Notes under the pieces: model-generated | The model's database searches: none | Told to the model about the DNA's origin: nothing | What the model saw: the letters and a program-made list of their open reading frames with translations, nothing else | Shown: positions 8,363 through 15,119 of the stretch, in pieces | Layout of the letters: the number at the start of each line of letters is the position of its first letter | Position numbering within the stretch: the first letter of the stretch is position 1 | Assembly (NCBI GenBank): GCA_043777895.1 | Contig: JAYWHD010000081.1 | Location: 1-25,253 of the forward strand | DNA length: 25,253 nt | Origin: JBDLSY01 sp043777895 | GTDB taxonomy: Bacteria > Pseudomonadota > Gammaproteobacteria > Burkholderiales > Burkholderiaceae_C | Direction of reading: 5' to 3' | Translations under genes and position numbers: made by a program

Positions 8363-11134
8363 TCAATCAATTAAAGGAATATGTAATTCAAAACAGGTCC
8401 CATATTTTATAGGCGTTAAAAAAAATGGGCTAATCACGTGTACACGGCCATGATGTTGTTCACAGACTGTTTTTACAAAAGCTAATCCTAAACCAGCCCC
8501 TGTTCGTTTTAAGCCAGTACCTTGTGTAAATGGCTCAAACAATCGTTCTTGTAATTCAATTGTAATTCCAGGACCTTCGTCTGTTACTGATATCACTGCA
8601 TACTTACCGATTTTATAAGTATTTAAAGAGATAGTCGCTCCTTCTTGGCATACATTTAAGGCATTAGTAATTAAATTTACGACTGAACGCCACATTAAAT
8701 TTCTATCAATTTTTACCCATAAATCTTTAATATCACCAATATCAATATTAGTATTAATATTAGTATCAATATTAGTGTCAATATTAGTGTCAATATTAGT
8801 ATTAATATTAATATTTTTAATACAGTTGTTATTAGTGTTGATATTATTAGCAGCCACTAATATAATATTTTTTTGTTTCGCATTAACCCATAACTCATCA
8901 ACGGCTTCTATCATTAATTCATTTAGATTATACTCAACAAATTGATAAGCCGATGCGTGACTGGCTTGTGACCATTGTACAAATCCTTCAGCTAAATCAA
9001 TTGTTCGCCTAGCTTGAAATTCAATATGTTTAAACAATTCAGCATATTCTGGATCAAAGTCAGGATACTGTTGTTTTTGCAAATCAATCAATGCTAAAAT
9101 ACTGGCTTGCGGCGAACGTAAATCATGTGATAAAAAGCTAAGTGTACGTTCACGGTTTTTTCCTAAAGCTAAACTAACACTTAAATCAACTATACTTAGT
9201 ATATAACGATGAGTATTTAAAGGTATATTTAAAAAAATGGGATGAAGTATACCCTCTATTTTTGATGACAAAGGAGCTAACTTTATTAAGTAACGAAAAC
9301 CTTTAGGTGAAAGTGCTTCTACACCTTGTATAAATACTTGATTTTGATTAAATTCAGGTATTAATAAAAAGTTCCACATAAAATCATACGAGTTATAATT
9401 AGATAATATATGTATTTGTTCAGGTGTTAAATCAGGTATAAACTCTAATAGTAAATCATTGAGTATCCACGTAGGCGAATCTAGAATTTGCTGTATGTGT
9501 GAGTATTGTTGTATTAAACGTTTAGCTGCTTGATTTTGTTGATTTAAACGTAATTTTAAACTATTATAATCTATTATACTTTGTTGTATTGTTGAAAAAA
9601 TCAGAGTAGCATCAGGCATTAAATGCAATACTTCATTCATTTGCATAAACTCAAGTAAAGTACGGTCTTCTAAAACATTAACTGCTTCAATCGTTTCATC
9701 AATAGTATCTTTCATTAAAAACTTTTGCTTATTAGTTTTTAAGGCAGTTGTTTCAATATCAAAATAGTTATCAAAGTCTTTTTCAAAAGAGTAATAGTTG
9801 AGATGATTATTTTGATTATTCTGATTATTTTTCTGTAACATTTGCATAGATTTAGTATGTTTAAACAAGTGAATCAATAAAATTTGCATTTTATGAATCA
9901 ACCACATCAGCCAAATTAATATAATTACACAATACATTGCCCAAGGGTTTAACCATTCACCATATACTGCTAAACGATAATAAACTAAACACGATACTGC
10001 CATTACAGCAGTAATAACTAAAAGAATTTGTAAATAAAATTGTTTAGTATGTCTAAATCCTATGAATACAAAAAAAGCGACTACACATATCCAAGCTAAT
10101 TGTAAAATACTAGACGCAGTATGCAAATGGGGAAAACCCGCTTGCATCATTTTTTCAGTATGAAAGGCAGCTAAAACTAATTCGCCACCCGCTATAACCC
10201 TAGATGTGTTATCAATATAACTCACATATTGGTCACCTAGTCCTTGTGCCGTTGCAGCAATCAATACTGGTGAATTTGCCCATACATAAGGCGATATTTT
10301 GCCTGACAAAACTGCTTCATAAGATACTTTTTTAATCCAAGTATTAGGCATTGGATACAGAGTAGTTGCTTGTTGATTTGCATTAACATTTAACTCATTA
10401 CTTAACTTATTACTTAACTCATTACTTAACTTATTATTTTGAGTATAAGTATTATCTAAATTAATTGCAGGCGCAGTATTAGGTAGAAATAAAGCTGTGC
10501 CTAAATAAGGTAAAGATGGTATACTTTTGGTAAATAAATCAATAGAATTAAACTGTCTACTGGTAGAAAAATACTGTCGTATCGCACCATCAATATCGGC
10601 TTCTATATGAACGTGGGCTATTGTTGCACGGCTGTCAGATAAAGGCTTATGTGGGATAATTAACTTTAGAACTTGACCCGTTAAATCAAAATCAGCTGCC
10701 AGTATAACTGGATAGGGTGCTTTATTAATCGCATCAGCTAATAATCTATCCGCATCATTTGTTTGATTACTCACACCTAAAATTTCAGGTTCAGAAAATA
10801 TAATATCCCAACCTACGACTAAAGGCGGTATAGGGCTATTGGTTAAAACCGTTTGTAATTGTGCATGAACAGACCGCGACCAAGGCCAACGCCCTAATAC
10901 ATTTAAACTAGGATCGTCAATCATAATTAATACTGGCACTGTTGAGTAAATACCTAATAGTTCAGCTTTTTTTTTCCAAACCTTATCGTATACTTGATGT
11001 GATACTATACTATTTAACCAACGACCTGCTGGCATAAACATACCTGAATAATCTAGTAAACACACAAATAATAAAGTAATGGGCAATACGAGATACCGCA
11101 CTGAAAAATAGTGATTGATGCGTAAAAGGAGCAT
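8363..11134 (-). CDS. CHASE2-domain transmembrane sensor histidine kinase
   Basis: A 923-residue membrane kinase. TM1 lies near 13-30, then a periplasmic CHASE2 sensor domain (about 45-325, with the typical VVGWDIIFSEP at 106-116 and GGELVLAAFHTEKMM at 316-330), three more TM helices (about 343-360, 367-385, 398-416), and a cytoplasmic linker of about 240 residues. The HisKA box is FLSHDLRSPQAS with phospho-acceptor H670. The HATPase domain has its N box NLITNAL (820-826), G1 DEGPGI (852-857), F box FEPFTQ (866-871) and G2 GAGLGLAF (879-886). All catalytic boxes look intact. Two 12-nt tandem arrays add low-complexity spacers: NKLSNELSNKLSNEL in the sensor (about 234-248) and Asn-Ile-Asp/Asn-Thr repeats (about 774-798) inside the ATPase domain ahead of the N box. 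It follows the FecR and regulator genes and probably acts with them. The signal is unknown. Confidence 0.92.
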   Translation of the reverse strand: MLLLRINHYFSVRYLVLPITLLFVCLLDYSGMFMPAGRWLNSIVSHQVYDKVWKKKAELLGIYSTVPVLIMIDDPSLNVLGRWPWSRSVHAQLQTVLTNSPIPPLVVGWDIIFSEPEILGVSNQTNDADRLLADAINKAPYPVILAADFDLTGQVLKLIIPHKPLSDSRATIAHVHIEADIDGAIRQYFSTSRQFNSIDLFTKSIPSLPYLGTALFLPNTAPAINLDNTYTQNNKLSNELSNKLSNELNVNANQQATTLYPMPNTWIKKVSYEAVLSGKISPYVWANSPVLIAATAQGLGDQYVSYIDNTSRVIAGGELVLAAFHTEKMMQAGFPHLHTASSILQLAWICVVAFFVFIGFRHTKQFYLQILLVITAVMAVSCLVYYRLAVYGEWLNPWAMYCVIILIWLMWLIHKMQILLIHLFKHTKSMQMLQKNNQNNQNNHLNYYSFEKDFDNYFDIETTALKTNKQKFLMKDTIDETIEAVNVLEDRTLLEFMQMNEVLHLMPDATLIFSTIQQSIIDYNSLKLRLNQQNQAAKRLIQQYSHIQQILDSPTWILNDLLLEFIPDLTPEQIHILSNYNSYDFMWNFLLIPEFNQNQVFIQGVEALSPKGFRYLIKLAPLSSKIEGILHPIFLNIPLNTHRYILSIVDLSVSLALGKNRERTLSFLSHDLRSPQASILALIDLQKQQYPDFDPEYAELFKHIEFQARRTIDLAEGFVQWSQASHASAYQFVEYNLNELMIEAVDELWVNAKQKNIILVAANNINTNNNCIKNININTNIDTNIDTNIDTNINTNIDIGDIKDLWVKIDRNLMWRSVVNLITNALNVCQEGATISLNTYKIGKYAVISVTDEGPGITIELQERLFEPFTQGTGLKRTGAGLGLAFVKTVCEQHHGRVHVISPFFLTPIKYGTCFELHIPLID
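8741..8812. repeat. In-frame 12-nt tandem array (6 units) inside the kinase ATPase domain
   Basis: Six consecutive 12-nt units of the form RTYAATATTAGT lie within the kinase gene, differing at only two or three positions (the last ends AAT). Each unit encodes four residues of the Asn-Ile-Asp/Asn-Thr type on the minus strand. Because the unit is a multiple of three, gain or loss of copies changes spacer length without breaking the frame. Confidence 0.95.
10391..10438. repeat. In-frame 12-nt tandem array (4 units) inside the CHASE2 domain
   Basis: Four consecutive 12-nt units alternate TAACTCATTACT and TAACTTATTACT (the last ends ATT), so this can also be read as two 24-nt units. They encode alternating SNKL and SNEL on the minus strand in the periplasmic part of the kinase, a small charged insert in the CHASE2 domain. 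Confidence 0.93.
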
Positions 11135-11213
11135 TATTAAGCTAATTAAATTGATTAATTAGAATTAGTATTTAATATAAATTTATAATAAGGTATTAAT
11201 AATTAAGTATTAC

Positions 11214-11252
11214 TAATAAAATATTAATAAAATATTAATAAAATATTAATAA
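11214..11252. repeat. 11-nt tandem repeat, about 3.5 copies, between the FecR and kinase genes
   Basis: Three perfect TAATAAAATAT units (11214-11246) are followed by a partial copy. They sit 11 nt past the FecR gene's stop codon in the 129-nt gap before the kinase start, which otherwise contains only AT-rich sequence. No hairpin terminator with a T tract is visible here, so readthrough from FecR to the kinase gene is plausible. Confidence 0.9.
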
Positions 11253-11263
11253 CTAAATATTAA

Positions 11264-12478
11264 TTAGTTTAAGCAAAAAAACTGTTTAAAATGAGTATTA
11301 GGTAGCGGTCGTAAAACCCAAGATTGAGTTTGATTATTTTTTATCCAATATAACCAAGTAGGCGTAGTAGGTAATTTACTTTCAATACTTAAACGTTGTA
11401 CGCTATTAAAGCCTTGTAAACCATATTGATCTACTGCACTTATTTGCACAGTATAAATACCTTCACTTAATTCAGTAGGTAAAATAGGTTGAGTAGTGAG
11501 TGTTTGAATATCAGGTATCATCATATTTAACTGCTCTATATTTAGCGGTATATCTGTAGAAGACTCGCTATAAATATTTAATTTAAATAAGTGCGTCTGC
11601 TGATTAACAATAATAGGTAAGGGTTGATCTATAGCAATGCCCTCTACTTTGGTACAAGCCCATTGCGGCGCTGGCAGTAACGCAGTCAATATAGGTGCTT
11701 TTGAATCTTTTGTATATACACCTAACCCCTTTGATACTAACATCAAACTGTCTTGATCACTGATAGCGTTTAGTTTTACACCGCCTTCTAATACTTCTGT
11801 CGTAGCATAATCCGTTATTACATCACTGACACTAAATCGAGTACCACGAACAGCAGTACTTAATCGTTTAGACTTTACCGTATAATCAGATGAGGGGTGG
11901 CGAAGCGGTTTTACTTGTGATTCAGCACGCCCTTGCTCAATATTAATATGAATATTAAAAACGTCACTTTTAGCATAGCGGCGTACGGTTGTTAATAAAA
12001 CCTCTGAATCAGGTGAAATAGTTAATAATGAACGGTCTGGAAACTCTATTAGTGCAAAGCTATTTTTACTTGTTTTGATAGTGCTACCTTCAGGAATAAC
12101 ACTTAAAGGTAATTGCGTATTTTGATGAATGACTTGAACACTTCCCTTAGTGCGCAATATAACTGCATTCACTGGTTTTAAGTACATCCAATCAAGGGGC
12201 AAATAAAATACTTGATTAAGCTGAACTGTCTTAGCCGTATAGTTAGCTGCAATATGATTATAAGTATAAAATTGTTGCCTTTTAGTTTTATCAGCCGCAT
12301 CTTTTAAAAAATCAAAAGCAATAGATTCGGGTGTTTCACCTAGTTGTGCGCGATATAAGTAATGAGTACGATATTCGTTGACCGATTTGGAGATATTCTC
12401 ACTAGGTATATCTGCGAATACTGCACTAGAGAATATTATTACTAACGGCGTTAGTATAAAAAGTACAGCATTATTCAT
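11264..12478 (-). CDS. FecR-domain periplasmic protein with LysM-like N-terminus and Ig-like C-terminus
   Basis: This 404-residue exported protein has a signal peptide at 1-22 (ending VFA). A LysM-like segment follows (about 40-97: YRAQLGETPESIAFDFL to NQVFYLPLDWM), then a FecR domain (about 110-250) with GSVQVIHQNTQLPL, EGSTIKTSKNSFALIEFPD, INIEQGRAESQV and the STAVRGTRFSV core at about 207-217. An Ig/FN3-like module (about 285-375) ends LSEGIYTVQISAVDQYGLQG. FecR domains are best known from anti-sigma signalling, but here the neighbours are an OmpR-type regulator upstream and a CHASE2 histidine kinase downstream, all on the same strand, with no ECF sigma gene in the window. The LysM-like part suggests contact with peptidoglycan, so a role as periplasmic sensor or accessory to the kinase is inferred. 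The substrate or signal is unknown. Confidence 0.87.
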   Translation of the reverse strand: MNNAVLFILTPLVIIFSSAVFADIPSENISKSVNEYRTHYLYRAQLGETPESIAFDFLKDAADKTKRQQFYTYNHIAANYTAKTVQLNQVFYLPLDWMYLKPVNAVILRTKGSVQVIHQNTQLPLSVIPEGSTIKTSKNSFALIEFPDRSLLTISPDSEVLLTTVRRYAKSDVFNIHINIEQGRAESQVKPLRHPSSDYTVKSKRLSTAVRGTRFSVSDVITDYATTEVLEGGVKLNAISDQDSLMLVSKGLGVYTKDSKAPILTALLPAPQWACTKVEGIAIDQPLPIIVNQQTHLFKLNIYSESSTDIPLNIEQLNMMIPDIQTLTTQPILPTELSEGIYTVQISAVDQYGLQGFNSVQRLSIESKLPTTPTWLYWIKNNQTQSWVLRPLPNTHFKQFFCLN

Positions 12479-12495
12479 AGCATTATTTATTATTG

Positions 12496-12523
12496 TTTAT
12501 TATTTATTGTTTATTGTTTATTG
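12496..12523. repeat. Heptamer tandem array, 4 copies of TTTATT(A/G), upstream of the FecR gene
   Basis: One TTTATTA and three perfect TTTATTG units follow each other, ending 18 nt before the FecR gene's start codon. They lie in the 123-nt gap between the response regulator stop and the FecR start, which holds no other recognisable signal and no Shine-Dalgarno sequence. Confidence 0.88.
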
Positions 12524-12601
12524 TTATTTAATAGTGTATATATTATGTTTATTATTACATACTATAATTAGTTGTATTATATATACTATAGTTTATATTA
12601 T

Positions 12602-13357
12602 TTACTCACTATTATCTACTTCTATTAATGGATCAATACAAACATCTAAACGGTAGCCTACCGAGTATACAGGGGCTAAACGCCAACCAGCCTGTGGACG
12701 CAAATTTAACCGTGTACGCAAACGTGAAACATGGGTATCTAATGTACGCGAACTGACATCTTCATCTCGTCCCCATACAGTATGAGCAATCTCATCGCGT
12801 GATAAAGCACGTCCAACATTTTGAAAAAATAATACTGCCAATGAAAACTCTTTATTTGATAACTTTATCTCTGCTTGATTTGGAATTGATAATGTTAATA
12901 AAGATAAATTTGCCTTAACCCCCTCCATTAAAGGTTGTAAATTAGTAGGCTGATAAACAGTTGTTGACCTTATAGACTTAGCTGTTTGATAAGTATGAAA
13001 CCGTCGTAATAATACTTGAATACGCGCTAATAACTCTGCAGGCCTAAAAGGCTTTACAAGATAATCATCAGCCCCTGAACTTAAGGCGGCAACAATTTTA
13101 GATTCAGTATTGAAGCTGGTTAAAAACAATACGGGGAAGTTATGCTTTAAACGAATTGCTCGCAAAGCATCTAAACCATTCATACCAGGAAAATCCCAAT
13201 CTAAGATAACTAGGTGTGCCAACAGTAAAGCAGCATCACCTAATAATGATTCAGTTGAGGAAAATAGTTTAACCTGGGCTTTGCCTGATAAAGTACGCTG
13301 TAATAAGTTCAAATGAACAATATCATCATCTACAATCAAAATTAATGGTTCAGACAT
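12602..13357 (-). CDS. OmpR/PhoB-family response regulator
   Basis: This 251-residue two-component regulator has a receiver domain (about 4-118) with acidic pocket D10-D12, phospho-acceptor D53 (ILDWDFPGMNG), T80 and K102 (LVKPF). Its C-terminal winged helix (about 160-236) contains KLSNKEFSLAVLFF, WGRDEDVSSRTLDTHVSRLR and SVGYRLD, as in OmpR-type DNA-binding domains. I chose the ATG at 13355-13357 because a good GAGGTG (13361-13366) precedes it and the sequence MSEPLILIVDDD is a normal receiver start. A further upstream ATG (13423) would add 22 hydrophobic residues encoded by AT-rich spacer and is unlikely. The gene precedes the FecR and CHASE2 kinase genes on the same strand, making it the likely partner of that kinase. 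Target genes are unknown. Confidence 0.93.
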   Translation of the reverse strand: MSEPLILIVDDDIVHLNLLQRTLSGKAQVKLFSSTESLLGDAALLLAHLVILDWDFPGMNGLDALRAIRLKHNFPVLFLTSFNTESKIVAALSSGADDYLVKPFRPAELLARIQVLLRRFHTYQTAKSIRSTTVYQPTNLQPLMEGVKANLSLLTLSIPNQAEIKLSNKEFSLAVLFFQNVGRALSRDEIAHTVWGRDEDVSSRTLDTHVSRLRTRLNLRPQAGWRLAPVYSVGYRLDVCIDPLIEVDNSE

Positions 13358-13360
13358 AAA

Positions 13361-13366
13361 CACCTC
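13361..13366 (-). promoter_or_regulatory. Shine-Dalgarno sequence of the response regulator gene
   Basis: GAGGTG on the minus strand, with its GAGG core about 5 nt ahead of the ATG at 13357. It is one of the few clear ribosome binding sites in the window, and it decides the start in favour of the shorter protein. Confidence 0.75.
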
Positions 13367-13453
13367 ATTTAAAATTAATACTATTAATATCAATGCAACA
13401 ATAGTTGTTATATAAGTATACATTAGGATATTAATATGTGTTATCTATTATTG

Positions 13454-13858
13454 TTAAATACCCCATAATATATCAGTATTTTTTAAATTCGCACGGTTCA
13501 TTATATTAATTAACGGCCACAATCGTTGTCTAAGCGTAATTATTGGAAATTCATTATTTTTTTCTTTATCTATATTTTTATCTAATGATTCATTTGTTAA
13601 TTCTATATTAATTACTACATTAGTATCTATATTCTCTTGTGCAATGGACTGTTCATACTCTTCATTTGCTAATTGTTTAGCCTGTAATTCATGAGCGAGT
13701 AAAGCACTTTGCAAAATTATTAAATTTTTCGGTATATCATTTGAAGTAATAATACCTTTCGGTGTAAAATTCTTATTCATCAAGTCTAATAAAATACGGA
13801 CATGCTCTTCTAACATTAGAAAATTTCCACCTGCTTTACTTTGAAAATAAATTAGCAT
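13454..13858 (-). CDS. DUF1840-family protein with a low-complexity insertion
   Basis: This 134-residue protein has no known function. The N-terminus (MLIYFQSKAGGNFLMLEEHVRILLDLM) and the C-terminus (ITLRQRLWPLINIMNRANLKNTDILWGI) match the two conserved ends of DUF1840, a small cytoplasmic family found mainly in betaproteobacteria and usually about 105-115 residues long. The middle (about 68-108) is a Glu/Asn/Ile-rich low-complexity stretch (NIDTNVVINIELTNESLDKNIDKEKNN) that probably explains the extra length, in line with similar Asn-rich inserts elsewhere in the window. It lies between the HAD phosphatase and the response regulator, all on the minus strand. A heptamer array directly precedes its start codon. 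Confidence 0.82.
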   Translation of the reverse strand: MLIYFQSKAGGNFLMLEEHVRILLDLMNKNFTPKGIITSNDIPKNLIILQSALLAHELQAKQLANEEYEQSIAQENIDTNVVINIELTNESLDKNIDKEKNNEFPIITLRQRLWPLINIMNRANLKNTDILWGI

Positions 13859-13860
13859 TT

Positions 13861-13881
13861 TTTATATTTTATATTTTATAT
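13861..13881. repeat. Heptamer tandem array, 3 copies of TTTATAT, just upstream of the DUF1840 gene
   Basis: Three perfect TTTATAT units start 2 nt beyond the start codon of the DUF1840 gene, on its 5' side. They fill the position where a ribosome binding site would be expected. The remainder of the 65-nt gap is TA-rich. Confidence 0.85.
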
Positions 13882-13923
13882 ATTATATTATATATATTAA
13901 ACATTTATAATATATATTACTTA

Positions 13924-14598
13924 TCACTTATTACCTAAATAAGTGATATTAAATAGTGTATACAAGGCCATTATATCTTGTATCACTACAAAAGCACCTG
14001 CAGCTAATAAATTATTAGCATTGGTATGCTGAGCACCAGCATAACCAATCACTGTTGCACCTGCTGCTATACCAGCCATTACACCTGTAACTGTATCTTC
14101 AATAATAACGCAACGGGCGATATCTACGCCAATCGTTTTAGCAGCCAACCAATAAACATCAGGGGCTGGTTTACTACGTGCAACGTTGTCTTTACCAAAC
14201 ATACGGCCTTTAAAAGCAGGTAATAAGCCAGTACGCCCCAGTGTTATAGTCATTTTATGAAGATCAGCACCACTTGCCACAGCAAAAGGTATATTAGCAC
14301 GCTGAATAGCGTCTACAAAATGCAGTATATTCGGAATTGCACTGACTCGCTCAGCCAAAGCTTTGTCTCTAGCTAATAAAAAATCATTAAAAAACGATTC
14401 TGATGGTATACAACCAATAATATTAGTAATTTGTTCTACGCTGTCACGTAATAATTTACCCAAAAAAATGGCCATTGTTTCTTCTATAGAAATGTTTGCA
14501 CCATAAGCATTGAGTGTATCACAAATGACTTGATTGGTAATTACTTCGCTGTCTACCAAGACACCATCGCAATCAAATAAAATAGCATCCATTTTCAT
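13924..14598 (-). CDS. HAD superfamily phosphatase / beta-phosphoglucomutase-like hydrolase (subfamily IA)
   Basis: This 224-residue cytoplasmic hydrolase is probably a phosphatase acting on a small phosphorylated metabolite. Motif I is FDCDGVLVDSE with nucleophile D9 and acid/base D11, a helical cap spans about 16-85, motif II is around S109 (VASGAD), motif III K143 lies in RSKPAPDVY, and motif IV is E167-D168 (IIEDTVTGVMAG). All catalytic residues are present. The DxDGVLVDSE start and the KPAPDVY segment are shared by phosphoglycolate phosphatases, beta-phosphoglucomutases and sugar-phosphatases, so the exact substrate cannot be assigned. A weak AAAGGT precedes the ATG; the alternative start at M3 would change little. 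It sits between the DUF1653 and DUF1840 genes on the same strand. Confidence 0.9.
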   Translation of the reverse strand: MKMDAILFDCDGVLVDSEVITNQVICDTLNAYGANISIEETMAIFLGKLLRDSVEQITNIIGCIPSESFFNDFLLARDKALAERVSAIPNILHFVDAIQRANIPFAVASGADLHKMTITLGRTGLLPAFKGRMFGKDNVARSKPAPDVYWLAAKTIGVDIARCVIIEDTVTGVMAGIAAGATVIGYAGAQHTNANNLLAAGAFVVIQDIMALYTLFNITYLGNK

Positions 14599-14682
14599 TA
14601 TAAAAACCTTTTATTTTTGATATGATGATTACATTATAATCAAAAAATAATAAATACTCACAAAGTACTCATTGTGTACTAA

Positions 14683-14907
14683 TTAAGCAGTGCTGTGCAG
14701 ATACATAAAACGTGGCTGTTTTATACCATCAACGATTACATTTTCTGTAAAAACACTTAATGGTCTTACCCAAAACCCCCGTTCACCATACAATGCTTGA
14801 TAATATACCATATACTCTAAAGTTTCAGAATGTTGAGCGACGCCTAATACTTGATAAGGTAATTTTTTATAATGTTGATATATACCATTTTTTATTATTT
14901 TTAACAT
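14683..14907 (-). CDS. DUF1653-family small protein
   Basis: This 74-residue protein belongs to DUF1653, a widespread family of unknown function. The family pattern is clear: GIYQHYKKLPYQVLGVAQHSETLEYMVYYQALYGERGFWVRPLSVFTENV, then a PRF motif near the C-terminus. The conserved HSET, Y-ALYGE and WVRP elements are all present at about 27-50. It is full length for the family and lies between gyrA and the HAD phosphatase on the minus strand. Confidence 0.88.
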   Translation of the reverse strand: MLKIIKNGIYQHYKKLPYQVLGVAQHSETLEYMVYYQALYGERGFWVRPLSVFTENVIVDGIKQPRFMYLHSTA

Positions 14908-15119
14908 TTTATTATCTTATTCTTATTATTATTCTTAGTATTAAATTTTAAATTATTAGGTTATTGATAGATTTACATTTACATTTACATTATTAATACT
15001 TATAATTATACTTATAGTATACATCTATACTCATAAATATAGTATATGGCTATATTTGTAGTTATATAATTATTCAATAATAATTACTAGATAACAATTA
15101 CTAAATAGTATTTAACTGA
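14908..15119. other. AT-rich intergenic region between gyrA and the DUF1653 gene
   Basis: This 212-nt non-coding stretch contains three ATTTAC hexamers (14971-14988) and an all-A/T stem-loop with 8-bp arms (TAATTATT 15067-15074, AATAATTA 15079-15086) about 34 nt past the gyrA stop. The stem-loop could mark the gyrA transcript end but lacks a GC-rich stem and a strong T tract. Nothing else is recognisable. Confidence 0.5.

Noticed and set aside
8741..8812. Kinase repeat array considered as a CRISPR-like array
   Set aside because: The units are 12 nt, directly adjacent without spacers, and encode in-frame protein sequence. No cas genes are present.
13358..13423. N-terminal transmembrane extension of the response regulator (extra 22 hydrophobic residues)
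   Set aside because: The extension is encoded by AT-rich spacer, a good Shine-Dalgarno sequence precedes the internal ATG, and membrane-anchored OmpR-type regulators of this form are not expected.
15067..15086. Stem-loop after gyrA as an intrinsic terminator
   Set aside because: The stem is only A/T pairs and no clear T tract follows on the minus strand, so it is mentioned only as part of the intergenic description.
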